From assembly GCF_040115645.1 (NCBI RefSeq), contig NC_089564.1, forward strand, positions 2,046,001 through 2,110,000: a stretch of DNA of 64,000 nt, written 5' to 3'. This document shows, in pieces, positions 45,752-57,817 of this stretch. A program made the translations under genes and the position numbers. The notes under the pieces were generated by a model. That model worked only from the letters and a program-made list of their open reading frames with translations. It did no database searches and had not been told where the DNA came from. The number at the start of each line of letters is the position of its first letter. The stretch's first letter is position 1. The DNA is from Euwallacea fornicatus. Lineage: Eukaryota > Arthropoda > Insecta > Coleoptera > Curculionidae.

Positions 45752-46456
45752 TACAAGGCGTTTAAAAAAGTTGCGGCAATACTTAAAGAAGTGATTGCTC
45801 GGTTCATTTTATGAAAATAAATCCTATAAACCTGGGTCCGGAAATATATTGCTTCCAAGATACAGGGTGAATTTTTTTTCCAAATAATAGTTTTTTAAAA
45901 ATGGTTCAAATATCTTTAGACCGATTTTTAATTTTTTTTTTAAATCATCGATTCACAAATATTCTTGGGAAACTAAGGAATAAACACTTGAATTTTTTGA
46001 AATTGTTTCTGTACGATAAATGGACGTGAAATAAAATGTTTTTTTATCTCGTAAACGAAGCAAGGTACCATGAAAATTCAAGAACCAAAATATTTCTATT
46101 GTTAGGTGCTTCATCTCAAAAAAAATATAACGAAATTTAACTAAAGTCAATGACATGCCTTCTTTTATTAATAAATTTAGTTAAGGTGTCTTTCCCTAAC
46201 GCAACTGGAATTAATAATTTTAATCCAGTTAGGACCAAATTAGCCCCTTATTGCTACGAACAACGCTAAGAAATTAAAAAAAAATCGATTAAAAGACATT
46301 CGAATTATTTTTCAAAATCGTTATTTAAAAAAAAAAGTAACATCCTGTATCTTTGGAACAATTTCCGGACCCATGTTTACAAAACTTCTTTTCCTAAAAT
46401 AACCAGAAAAATCACCACTTTAAATATTGCCGCGTCTTATCCAAACACCCTGTGTA
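45752..46456. mobile_element. 705-bp long-TIR element (MITE)
   Basis: Inverted arms of about 190 bp (45752-45945 and 46265-46456) share GCGGCAATA, GGGTCCGGAAAT and AAAGATACAGG-like blocks. The tips are TACAAGGCGTTT and TACACAGGGTGTTT. TA flanks at 45750-45751 and 46457-46458. No transposase is left. Confidence 0.8.
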
Positions 46457-46464
46457 TAAAAATA

Positions 46465-47948
46465 TACAGTGTGTCCTAAATGTTAGTGAAAAATTTAAGG
46501 GGATATTCTCTGAGGAATTTAAGAATTTTTTGTTCTTTGACGATATTAGGAAAAATGCCTAGTTTCTTAGATACAAGTTGATAAATGTGATTTCATGAAA
46601 TTTATTAAAATCTACAATAATTGTTCAAAATGACTGCCGCCAGCTTGGACACAGGCTTCTAATCTTCTCCTCATGGACAGCCGAACTCTTTCATAAATAC
46701 CAGGACTGCTTTTTATTCAATTTCACCCATCAATTATGCGATTTCTCAAATTTTCCAGGTTTCCCACTGAATAAGTGAAAACTAATGATTTTATATCACC
46801 CCGTAGGAAATAGTCCAGAGGGTTCAAGTCTGGGGATATAGCTGGCCATAAGTGAGGTCTAACGCAACCAATTCAGCGATCTCCATATATTCCCATTAAA
46901 AATCGCTAGCAATCCTACTGGAATGCGCTTGTGCTCCATCGTGCATAAACCACGTTGCATTTTTAGTTGCTAATGGGACATCTTCAAGGAATTCAGAAAG
47001 CGACTGTTCCAAAAAGTCACAATAAACTGCGCCTGTAAGTCTTTCTGGTAAAAATATTGGTCCAATTAGCCAATCACCCACAATTCCAACTAAAATGTTT
47101 AACGAAAATTGTTGTTGAAAATTTACTTTTAGCGCTTCATGTGGATTTTCTTCAGCTCGTGCATGAATGTTAAGAAAAATTTTTATTGTATTTCTCGAGA
47201 AATTTGCTTCATCGGTAAAAAGAATCAACGACAGTAGTTGCGGAATTGGCACCAATGTGTGGAAAAGCCATTGACGATTGCAATCCTCAAGGGAAAATCT
47301 GTAGGACTAAGAGCCTGAACACGTCTTATGTGGTACGGGTACCACAAATTTTCCCTCAAAACTTTCCACACAGGCTCGATGCTAACATCCAAAGCCCTTC
47401 CAATTTTTCTAGTAGAAGCACTTCGATTTTTTTTCTATTATATTTAGCACATTTCGTTCCAATTCTGCCGTTCTCACTATTATTGGTCTTCCTGCACCTC
47501 CCCTTCCTTTTGATGTACCTGTTTCACAAAGACAAAGATGAATTCTCTCCAACATTTTTCGATTGGGAACATTACGATTCGGAAATCGTTCAATGTAAAA
47601 TTGCCTGGCCCGCAACGAATTTCCATCGACAAGTCCATACATGAAATGCATGTCAGTCATCACAGCATTTGTATAGATATTCATGATAAAAAAAAAGGTT
47701 AAAAGTGACAAATTTGGATACATATTCAAATTAAATTTCGTTCAATGTATTTACCGGTGTTTTTACAAGATTGACACTGTTTTACTACGCTTATTTTAAC
47801 CATTTTAATAAAAAATAAAAAGTTTAGTCAAACAAACATTTATGGCCTTGTATTTGGGGAATGAAGCGTTTTCCAAAAATTATCGAAGAAGAAAAATGTC
47901 TTAAAATTACTTATACATTTTTGCCTAACATTTAGGAAACACCCTGTA
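46465..47948 (-). mobile_element. Mariner-like element with degraded transposase
   Basis: The tips TACAGTGTGTCCTAAATGTT and TACAGGGTGTTTCCTAAATG are in inverse orientation, with TA at 46463-46464 and 47949-47950. It is 1484 bp long with short TIRs (about 35 bp). The transposase on the minus strand extends over nearly the whole length. It lies 8 bp from the neighbouring MITE. Confidence 0.85.
46620..47700 (-). pseudogene. Mariner-like transposase pseudogene (DD41D group)
   Basis: N-terminal part: MTDMHFMYGLVDGNSLRARQ, FYIERFPNRNVPNRKMLERI and GGAGRPIIVRTAELERNVLN (47460-47665). Catalytic part: LILFTDEANFSRNTIKIF with the first Asp, NILVGIVGDWLIGPIFLPER, and ATWFMHDGAQAHSSRIASDF with the second Asp (46896-47255). 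Then, after frame changes, HLWPAISPDLNPLDYFLRGD with the third Asp (near 46820) and MRRRLEACVQAGGSHFEQLL at the C-terminus (near 46640). All functional blocks are present, but several frameshifts and stops separate them. Confidence 0.85.
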
Positions 47949-48130
47949 TATTGTAAATATACAAGAAGAGTTGTAACGACGAAAACTTTTTTAAACGTCA
48001 AAATTTTTTTTCGAACACCTCCAAAAGTGTAATCGAAATTTTTCAAATTTTGAACCAACAATATTTTCTTAAACTCGAAGACTGAATAGTGCATCTTTCT
48101 CCCGATTTAACTCACCTCAGACCTTTTACG

Positions 48131-49294
48131 GTTACCGAGATCCTCACGAGTCAAAATTTCTGTCAAATGCCCAAAAAGCGACAATATTGCAAATTGGGAC
48201 TGTAACTGTCTAGTAGAGATATGAAGGATCGCCAGAAAGGTAATTCACATTGTAGTTTCTCTACCGTCTCTACTCACCTCGTCAAATAGCGTTTTAATCC
48301 ATAAATCGGTTTAGTAATACCTAGAGGTCCTAAACGCGTCGATGCCGGGATACAGGATTAATTTTTGTTTGCATTAAATGTTCTATGGAAAAACCAAACA
48401 TAGAGACGGATTATATGGATCTATGTAGTATGTGGGATATTGCGAACATTACCGTGCACACTTTACCAGCAGAAATGTTATTAAGAAAGTTTTTTGTTTT
48501 CGTCAAAGGTATTCGATAGAGAAATAAATTTCTTCTGAGGTAAGGTGTTTAAGGGATTTTGTGATTTTTTTGGAGGGGGAGGGGGTAGTAGTATGTACAG
48601 AGGCCGTGCGTTAGTTATCCCTTTGACTACCAATACGTAGTATTTGCGTCTAACATACTTATACGTTTCCGATCTACTACTAAAATTCTTAAGCTGGACT
48701 TAATAGCTTCCGTTATGCAATAAAAATTCTTGTCGCTACTCGTTTACGGGTCAACGCATAATCCGCCCTTTCCAAAGGATTCTAAAGTGCAACCCTTGTT
48801 AACGTTTCGGCGTCAAACCTGTCACCACCTTCTGCACCTAGGAAAAAATTGCCATAAAAACGAAAATTTCAAACACTAATGCATAAGTAATCATATTCGC
48901 CCTGAAACCTCCCAGTTTATATTCAGAAAATTACTCATCTCAATCGCCGGTAAATGACAGTTTTAAGTAATTTCCCAGAGAATGAAATGGGAAATTTTCA
49001 GTGTTTCACACGTTTTAAAAACTCACATTTTAGACGTTTTAGTCTGTTAATTTCCCCCTTTCATAAACGTATTAAAACTTTTCTTAAGTTTTGAAGAGTA
49101 ATGGCGGTTTTGTCATCTGAACGTTAACATGAGCATTTGTCCGAGTCTTCAGCAAAGGGTAAACGTTATTCCCAATTGATTTTTTTCAGAAGATGGTGTG
49201 CAATTCAACCGTTCAGTAAGCTGCGATAGTGAAAATGACAAATGTTTCATCGACGAATTGATTGTTTCAAATTAGTTACCGATCGAACCATAAA
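48131..49294. other. No gene recognised
   Basis: AT-rich. A stretch near 48800-48870 faintly resembles 33500-33560 (CTGTCACCA-CTT motif), perhaps a shared old repeat. Confidence 0.35.
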
Positions 49295-49296
49295 TA

Positions 49297-49971
49297 CAGT
49301 CACTCAAAAAAGTATCCGTACAGCCGGAAAAAGATTCTGTAAACCGTAAGTTTTGACTGATTTTGTTTAAATTTTGTATAATGAAAATTCAAATCGAAAC
49401 TCAATTTGCGTAATTGAGCAACTTTTGAAAATTCAACTTTTAGAGTGCTTTCCAGCGTTTAAAAAAAACTCCGTTTTGACAACTTCTTGTGCGGTGGAAA
49501 TTTTCAATGTGGTTTTAACGTTCTTGCAGAGAGGATTTTTCTTCATATATCCTGAAAATTTGATCAAAATCGAACAACAAATAAGGGAGTTGCAGCCTTT
49601 CAAAAACGCCAAAGAGTGACGATTTTCGCGCAAAATGACGAAACTTTGACATTTTTGACGACTTTAAAAAACTGCAACTCCCTTATTTGCGGTTCGATTT
49701 TGATCAAATTTTCAGGATGTATGAAGAAAAATCCTCTCTGCAAGAACGTTAAAACCACATTGAAAAATTTCCACCGCACAACAAGTTTTCAAAACGGAGT
49801 TTTTTTTAAACGCTGGAAAGCACTCTAAAAGTTAAATTTTCAAAAGTTGCTCAATTACGCAAATTGAGTTTCGGTTTGAATTTTCGTTATACAAAATTCG
49901 AACAAAATCAGTCAAAAGTTGCGGTTTACAGAATTTTTTTCCGGCTGTACGGATACTTTTTTGAGTAACTG
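49297..49971. mobile_element. Near-perfect fold-back MITE (Tc1-type ends)
   Basis: It is 675 bp long, starts CAGTCACTCAAAAAAGTATC and ends with the near-perfect complement, with TA at 49295-49296 and 49972-49973. The two arms of about 320 bp are almost identical inverted copies around a short centre near 49615-49650. The ORFs within it (49374-49619, 49433-49633, 49616-49828) are mirror shadows of one another. CAGT tips and TA duplication point to the Tc1 branch. Confidence 0.93.
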
Positions 49972-49973
49972 TA

Positions 49974-52489
49974 TGCGAAAAGGGCGTTACAGACAACTTT
50001 CGCACATCCATAATATTATGTAAACGGAATAAGTCTGAAATTCGAACCTTGCCAGTCGAATTTATCGCCTCTATCACAGAAGATTACTAGTAAATCGGTC
50101 TTCAAATATTGGAAATCACAAGAAAAATCTGACCTATTTCTCGCTTGTAATAACTTATTCAAGAGGCTTGAAAGGGGACTATAAAATGTGAGAAATAAGC
50201 ATATGAAAAGCCGATTATTTGATAACGCCTTTGGAATTTTCGGTTTATATCTGCTTATATTAAGCCGATTTATAGTGTCGTGAATTATTCGAGTTAAGTT
50301 GGAAGTTCCTTCTTTAAAAATTTATTTGCCACGTTTTTGGAATTTCCATATGATTTCGGATAAAATTCGTGCTTATATAAATTACTTTACTATAGTATAT
50401 TGCAGCAACCAAAAGCCTTTGCTTTAAAGGCCCTGAGTGTAGCTTTCGAATCTGCCAGTTTTTAAAAATTTAACACATTTTTGCAACAAGATTTCTACCT
50501 GAGCTTCTGAAAAAGCTCGCCTTAGATTATTAAAAATAGAATAGACACGAAGCCGTGTTTCTCTTCTCTTCTTCTTCTTCTTTTTTTTTTTTTTTTTTTT
50601 TTAAATAGTGTAAATCGACGCCATCAATCAGTCTGCCAAGGGAGATTCCGAGAATCTTAACTCATAATTTCACTTCAACCTTTGTGGCCTTAATCATCCG
50701 CTTGATTCCGCTTTTCCCTGCAGCGAAACACTGCAAAATGGAATTGGCGCCCTTTTCTTTTACTCTTAATTTCTAATATTCCCGCATTATTTCATGACAA
50801 AATGCCCCGCAAATATTAGAAATAATTACTTCAACGCACCTGTTTTCCGCCAGTGGCGCCCACATTTTCCGCTAATTGTCCCCACCTGGAAAAATGCCCT
50901 TAAGAAGAAAAACAAAAATTAAATTGTATCAACCGTAATTGGAAACTAGCCAATAAGCCGATTAATTTGGGTTCAAATGAGATTGTAATCCTCTAGGGTT
51001 GCAAACGATCGCTTTCTGAATTAATCAGATTAGGGGCTGTAAACATCCCCAAGATAGCGAAATTGGGGTCAACTGCAGTTTGAATAAATTTATTTATTAT
51101 AACATGGCACATTGAATGTTTACTACGTAGCTATTAACTAGAAAGTTCTACCTTAGAGAAGGGAGTTGATGTCAACTCCAAGAAAGTTCCGGGAAGTTGT
51201 TCTCAATAGCTTTATGCAATTGCGCCTCTGTGTAATCTACTGTATAAGGGTAAAACTTTGCAATTCCACATGCAATCTTAAAGTCTCTAACAAGGAAAAG
51301 TTTAATATTGCAGACACGAGCCTATTTTTGCCATCCTAAAACTACCAAACTAACTTCGTCCTAATGCAAAGACAATATTTGGAAAACTAAGCAGCAAAGT
51401 CTCTTCTTACTTTAGCGTGCTCCCAAGGCAACTCTTAGGCAATTTATCTAAGCTGGTGTTTATTATGTCACGAGTAAGATAAATGAGTTTTTCGTCTGAG
51501 ACATAAGCAGAATTAAATTTGAAAGACATATTGAGTAGATTTCATTAATAATTAAGTAATTCGGGTTAAAGCGGTAATGGTAGTTCCACGACAACAGTTA
51601 TTTATAAGATGTTGCACGTAATTGCGAAGACGTATCAATTTAACGTGGATTATGGATGGCAAATGTAATATTCTCCGATATTCCAATAATTGTAATTTTA
51701 GGAGGTTCCAAGACGATCAAATATAATTGTTGGAAACTCTTCTTGAGCTTATCAGTAACAAAATTCATTTCGAATTCAGCGAACAGCTCCTTTATTCTAT
51801 CGCCAAAGACATAGCCCCCCGATATTATTTTTGGATGTTCCGTCTCGGAATTTGTAATACTTTTCATTGTTATTTATTGACGTTGCCTATGGCAGCGAGC
51901 GCGAAGTAGAAATAACAGGGTGCGAAGTGCTTATTTCGCCTGGAGATGCCTTTAAATCCAATTACCATCAGTTGTAAAGCTCGCGAAATCCCGTTGGTGG
52001 TCCTGATCAATTTTTCCACTCGTCTAGCCCTTCTCAAAACCTTTCTACCTCGTTCGCTAAGGTTTTACAAATTTCAAGAAGTAGTCTCACTTATTGTCAA
52101 AGCCACGACAAGTGGCAAGCTTAGCAAAAAAGAGAATATACATACATGGGGCGGCGCACCGAAAAGTTTCCATTCGAGTTTTCTTTATCGTATTTTCTTT
52201 ATTGTACACGAATAAGTGAAGATACGCTCGGACACGTCAACCCTAGTTTTCCGAAGGACGCACTTTTTACATATTGCACCCCTTCTGCCCCAATCCCTGC
52301 GGAGTGATGACTGTTACCCTTAAAATCTTAAATGGAAAGGGAGGAACAAGTGATATCTTATTTTAAAGGAAATTGAATTCCCTTTGTTATGGAACCGTCC
52401 TGGTCGGAATCGATTGCGTAGTACGTGAGAAATAAAGAAACTAAATTTATAAGTAACAAAACTTCTTGCCACTCGCGTCAATGAAGTAA
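49974..52489. other. No gene recognised; T22 run at 50581-50602
   Basis: Pyrimidine-rich stretch at 50560-50602 (TTC repeats and then 22 T). Short frames (51640-51867 minus, 51946-52215 plus) without motifs. Confidence 0.4.
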
Positions 52490-52700
52490 GTGATGTAAGT
52501 GGCCCGCAAGATCTCCTGATTTGTTACCATTGGACTTTTTCTTGTGGAGGAATTCAGTTCTTAAGGACACTTGCGGCAACGAATGGTGTATGGATGCGAA
52601 CAAGTAACTCCCGAAATACTCCATAATGTTCCTGAACATTCCGGACGGTGCCCTTATAATTGCGTGGAAGTCGGAGAGGAACATCTTCGACCCAGGTGTT
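52490..52700 (+). pseudogene. DD41D-type transposase scrap
   Basis: Plus strand: KWPARSPDLLPLDFFLWRNS (third catalytic Asp, near 52500-52555), a stop near 52606, then EQVTPEILHNVPEHSGRCPY and NCVEVGEEHL (52600-52690), which matches the C-terminal helices of the same family. No TIRs are evident. The surrounding GC content is higher than elsewhere in the window. Confidence 0.7.
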
Positions 52701-54600
52701 TCCTGAGTTCCTGCCTAACAGCAGCGACTGCCTCACTAGGTACCTACGAAGAAATCCAAAACGCTGGCGGGGTTTTGTACTCGAGTCGAAGGACAAGACG
52801 GGCTGCCGTCATGAAATAATTAAGGTCCAAAGGTTCCAGAGGGTACGGAAACTCTGTTACACGAATCGCACTAAATTTAATCACAGAGTAGTTGGAATAC
52901 TGGGTTGATCGGCGATTAAACCATTAACAATAACGCCCGGGTAGAGATTTCTATTGCGACAAGATGAGGTAGAAATTGGCAAAGTGATTTATTCTATCTT
53001 GGCAAATCGAGAGAGAAGTTGCTGTTAACGCGACGAGATGAGAAACGGTTCTGATCTTGCTCCAAGAGGGGTGATGCTCTTTCCCGAAAAAACAGGTCTC
53101 AGAAACTGGTTCTTCCCCACGGTTTCGTGGGCAAATCACCACCTTGATGCTTTCACACCTGTTGGGAAAAAACCCAACATAAACCAGCGGCATCGCTGGG
53201 CTCCAATTAGGCCCTAAAGACATTGGGACAATCCCAATACACATCTTACCCCTACGTGCTTAAACCCGGCCACGGTGATGGCACTGGTTCCTTGATTTAT
53301 CGCTCTTCCGATTTGGGGGGGGCACCAATAAATATACCAAAGGAACCAGCGAGCCACATTTGGGCTTTGACCGTGGAGATTCTTGGGAAAAAACTTTCCA
53401 CGAACCAGGGGGCGGTATCGGTTGGGATTGGTCAAGGGCTTATCGTGGTGATCTCCCTCCAGCTCCACCATCCCTGGGACGCAAAAAATCTAACAGTTCT
53501 TACCAAGACATTACCTCAATAACAGTGCTCGCGAACGCTATCCTTCCCGTTTCTCGGACACTTCCCGATCCGTGAACGCGAAATTCTATCTCAAATCTCT
53601 CTCATAACATTACTCAAAAACCACTACCCCAAAGGGAAACACCCTCTTGCTCTCAACTCTAACTCTGTTATACCCTAAATATTCACAGTCGGTCGCTCAA
53701 CTCTCTCTCGTTTTTCTTGGACTCTGCCCGATCCGTGAACGCGAAACTCTCTGTTTCCAGCCTCTGTTCCGTAACTTATAAGTAAAACACCTCTCTAACC
53801 GTACACGTAAACCTTCTCAGATCTCGGACAACCCAGTACCGACTCTGTAAATCTGTAGTGTATATAAAGTCGTAAAGCTGTAGTGTGTAAGTTAGAGTGA
53901 TATCTTTAGTGTGAAGTAAATTCGTTAGTTCGTGCTACGGAGTTTGTTTTCCCCGAACCCTTGAACCCCGTATATCTCAATTGACGCAGCAGCGTCTGGT
54001 CCTTCGAATCATAACAACTCTCACCAGTGAAAGGGAGATACCTCTTCGGGTGCCTTGTGAGGCAGTCGATTCTGTTAGGCAGAGACTAAAAGCCCCTGGC
54101 CTAAACAACACCATTGCCTTATCGCTAACACCCCCTGGTTCTTGGGCCACCCACGTGGTTCTCGCGAGACATCCCATCCTAATTTACTGCGGCCCTTTAT
54201 CTATTTTACGATTTGCACATCATAAATCAGGGTGGATGTGCACCAGATGAGAGGTGATTAGCGCGGTAGCCATGGTTCGGTACCTAACGGTATGTCGAGG
54301 TATGGGTTCCGATTTCTATCTATTGTTATTTACTGCCCAGATGTCGGGGCGTTGCGTGAGAGCGATCTTTACGTTGGAGTTTCTCCAGCACCAGCCGAAT
54401 TTCATTTATTCATTTACAAGAAAAATAGCCCGAGTGGAAACTTTTCGGTGCGCTACCCTGTATGCTGCGCGCACAGGGTGTCTGGAGCTCAATCACGGGG
54501 ATATCGGCTAATGCTATGTTATACAGAACTTCACCTACAATTCGACAATGATTCATGAAATATCAATTTTAAAAAGTATCAGTAGCTCTGATTGTCAATA
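52701..54600 (+). other. GC-rich stretch, LTR-like, without a named gene
   Basis: G+C is clearly above the window's level, so long frames are open by chance in several phases (53223-53522, 53360-53575, and minus-strand ones). CCCGATCCGTGAACGCGAAA occurs twice, near 53563 and 53727, as a direct repeat. A TATATAAAG box near 53863 precedes a T/G-rich stretch and CCCCGAACCCTTGAACCCC, an arrangement that would fit the promoter and end of a retroelement LTR. No second LTR is visible. Near 54477 CAGGGTGTCTGGAGCTCAA looks like another DNA-element tip. Confidence 0.35.
53862..53871 (+). promoter_or_regulatory. Possible TATA box
   Basis: TGTATATAAAG upstream of an untranslatable leader-like stretch in the GC-rich region. 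Motif only. Confidence 0.25.
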
Positions 54601-54604
54601 GTTA

Positions 54605-55603
54605 CCAGGTCTGTAAATATGAAACCGGAATCTTTTAATAAAAAGTGCCAAAAGAACTGTTGTTCTTTTGGGGCAAACCATTCATCGAGCCATTTTTGAA
54701 CTGTTTTGTAAGAGGTGAAGTGCCGTTCTGCAAGAGCGTGTCCCGTCGATGCAAATAAGTGATAATCGGATGGTGCCAAGTCGGGTGAATAAGCCGCATG
54801 CGATAGTACTTCCCAATGAAACCTCCCAATCGTTTCCTTCACCAGTTTCGCAGTGTGTGATGGTGCATCATCATGAAGCAATATCACCTTGTGTTGCCGT
54901 TCATGATATTCTGGTCGTCTTTCACGCAAAGCTCGATGCAAGTTCATCATTTGTTGTCGGTAACGTTCAGTATTAACTGTTTCTCCAGGTTTTAGCAGCT
55001 CATAGTAAATTACGCCTTTTTGACCCCACCAAACACAGAGCGTTGTTTTCCGTCCATATCGATTTGGTCTTGCTGACGATGCTGATGGTTCGCCTGGAGT
55101 TACCCATGATTTTTTACGTTTGAGATTCTCAAAATAGATCCATTTTTCGTCACCAGTCACAATTCGATGAAGAAATGACTTTCTGCTATACCTGGTAAGC
55201 AACAATTGGCAAGTGGTTTTTCGATTTTCATGCTGTCTTTCATCGAGTTCATGTGGAACCCATTTTCCTATCTTCTGAATTTTTCCCGTAGCTTTCAAAC
55301 GAATGGAAATGGCTTCTCGTGTAACATTTAATTGTTGTTGCGTTTGAGTATCGTCCTCATCTAACAAAGCTCGCAGCTCGCCGTCTTCAAACTTTTTCGG
55401 TGGTTTTCCATGCTCTTCGTTATCGACGTCAAAATTGCCACTTTTGAATTTTTTAAATCACTCATAGCACTGTGATTTTCCAAATGCTTGTTCACCGTAA
55501 GCTTCAACAAGCATGCGATGTGAATCTGCAGCCGTTTTATCACGTGGTGACAGAAGATCAACGCTGTTGGCAAATCGTAATTTGTAGACACAAAATTCGA
55601 CAT
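54605..55603 (-). pseudogene. Mariner transposase pseudogene, DD34D
   Basis: Start at ATG 55603 (MSNFVS). A frameshift near 55550 moves reading to DKTAADSHRMLVEAYGEQAF, then a TGA replaces a Trp codon (CYE-stop-FKKF, near 55460). From 55367 the frame is open: WVPHEL linker, VTGDEKW (first Asp), LLHDDAPSHTA (second) and YSPDLAPSDYHLF (third), with 34 residues between the last two. The C-terminal end, normally about 35 residues, is deleted, so the frame runs through the TIR into flanking DNA and stops at 54579. It differs clearly in sequence and TIRs from the intact mariner at 43543-44828, so it is a separate lineage. Confidence 0.92.
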
Positions 55604-55777
55604 ACTCAAAGCTATTGCAAACTGTACTGCGGTATTGAACCTGTATTGTTATGATTTGAAAATCATTCTCAGATGTAAATAAGAGATGTAGTACCCTAAT
55701 AACACGATAAAGTAGTACCTATATTGACCACTAGGGATATTTGGAGGCAAATTCCGGTTTCATATTTACAGACCTGG
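54605..55777 (-). mobile_element. Mariner element, damaged
   Basis: Nearly identical TIRs CCAGGTCTGTAAATATGAAA (54605 onwards and, inverted, up to 55777), with TA at 54603-54604 and 55778-55779. It is 1173 bp, about 110 bp short of a typical mariner, and the missing part is the 3' end of the gene beside the left TIR. CCAGG tips recall the mauritiana group. Confidence 0.92.
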
Positions 55778-55779
55778 TA

Positions 55780-56431
55780 AATTAAAAATAAGTGAATTAG
55801 TTAAACAAATTGCTAGCGATTTTAATTCTTCTCTGTTTTTCCTGGCTCGAGGTGGTTTTCTCGAACTACCTCAGTTTTTGCTTTTTTTTTTGAGTTTGAA
55901 AAAATCTCTGATCATTTCTAATTATTTCGAGCTTCGGCTCTCCTCAGCAGTGCAATGAGCTAGCCTGGACTATTGATAAATGTTTTTATCAAAGCCGCAA
56001 CTACTCGTTTTCAGTTGGAATCAAGTAATATTTACATACATAAACTGTTTACATAAAAATCGTTAAATATTTTTCTATATGGACTCAGTGCTCATGTCCG
56101 CAATGTTAACGATAAAAACTCTGTCATATCGATTAAACGATCTACAAGTCAGCAAACACTTTTAATTTCCGGATACAACTAATAACAATGTTTAAAAAAT
56201 CTGTCGCGCAGTATTTAAATTTGTAATTAAAAATTCGAATCGGAACAACAAACATTTGCTTGTCAACACATAAAGTGTTTTCACTGTTTCGATTTTAAAA
56301 AGGAAAATCAATGAAAATATTGAATCAGATCCGGCTCTGTTTATTGCATTGGAAGTGCCAATACGGCAAAAAAAATGCGATGCCTATTTTGTTTTAATCT
56401 TAAGGACTAAATTTAAAAAAAAATTATTTGT
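55780..56431. other. No gene recognised
   Basis: AT-rich, no motif. Confidence 0.4.
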
Positions 56432-57099
56432 ATATACAGGGCGTTTCCGAAAATGTGGGCAATATCCTGAGAATGAAAAGTTCCCGTCGAAAGATTCTAC
56501 TTGTGCTTATAAGCTCTGTTCCAGAAATTTAACCTTGCGGAAAAACACCGCTTCAAAATTCGACATCGAAAATGGTATTTTCTAAATAAATTTCCTCCCA
56601 GATGATGAAATATAATCAATTTTGGGTCCATCATCCCGAGTTTAACGATATGGGGCCCGAAATTTCTTTCTACATCTCCAAGGAGGCGAGGGGAAGCGCA
56701 ATGTACCTCCCGTATTACCTTAGTTCTCATGGAATATTTCTTTTGAACATTTAGCACGTCACAGATCAATTAAGCTACTTGCTACGTTTAGATATTAACT
56801 CCTTGTTCATATACGGTAATTTCATTCCAATGCAATTTGCCGGGGCAAAGTTCTAAGTTCAGGCTTAATCTACCAACTGCCTTTAACGACAAGCAGTAGC
56901 ATATAAGTAACTCGTAACCCCTCGAAAAGACAGATTCCCTACAGAAGGCACGCAGATTCGTCCTCAGAAACCGATGTAAGAAGACACCAATAGTTAGTGC
57001 CCAGTGCTGTCTTGCTCTTGTACCATTGAGGAGTTGAACAAGAGTGTTCTACCTTAATTCTCGTATTATTCCCCGCGGTCACATTACAGAACGCCACCC

Positions 57100-57817
57100 T
57101 CAAATTCCTCATCCCTAACCTTGTCGTGGGTTTTTTACCATTATATGGGTACTAAAAGTACTCTTGGTTCGTGTACGTATATTATACAAAATTGTTTTCC
57201 GCAAAAACACAATTTTGTTAATGGACACATTTTACGAAAGTAACGGAGCTTTGCGTGCAGTTTTCACTAGTGTAAACATCTAGGTACGAAAATAAACATT
57301 TCTGTGGTGAAATTGTTAAAAATGAATTTATCACTATAGGGTCACAACACCAGGTCATAATTTAGTTGACCATCGACATTTTCTTAAATCTATGTGTCGG
57401 TTCTTTCCGTTCCACAATGCCGTGTCCCCATCCTTAAAGGCAACATGATGAGACAATTAGAGCGACGATCCTCTGGGCATCTGGTGCCCAGATGTGACCA
57501 AGTGGGGGTGAGAAACCCAGAAACCCAAGTGGTAGTTAAGTTAGTTGGTAAAAGGAAGAGACCGACCAGGCCAGTCCCAAAACCGACGAACTGAGATGAG
57601 ACAGGCCTCGGTCCGCTCGCTCTTCCTCCTTCAGTTCTTCTATTTTAGTTAATAAACGCGCACTTCTAGCTCTTATTTCTCGAACTGTGATTCCTTTCGT
57701 AGATATGACCACCACCACGCATCTACTCTAGTATTAGAATTTGATGTCCCATTGAATCCGGATACTACGTTACTTTGAAATAAATTCATGGAATTTCATA
57801 AAGTGCAAGAAAATTTA
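57100..57817. other. GC-richer patch without a named gene
   Basis: 57400-57720 is GC-richer than its flanks, with AATAAA near 57650. A retroelement end is possible, but nothing proves it. Confidence 0.3.

Larger units (their letters stand above)
45110..48130 (+). mobile_element. Second copy of the old mariner-like element, split by two insertions
   Basis: The pieces 45110-45751 and 47949-48130 align in order with 2600-5972 (for example TTTCAAATTTTGAA blocks near 48040 and 5900, and GAGCACCTCTTATAATTT near 45472 and 5514). The two inserts between them, 45752-46456 and 46465-47948, each have TIRs and TA flanks. The transposase keeps a short open frame. Confidence 0.6.

Noticed and set aside
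49374..49828. Three ORFs within the fold-back
   Set aside because: They are mirror images of each other produced by the inverted arms.
53223..53575. Two overlapping plus-strand ORFs with Gly/Ser-rich text
   Set aside because: The region is GC-rich and open in several frames on both strands. No domain or homologue could be named, so I did not call a gene.
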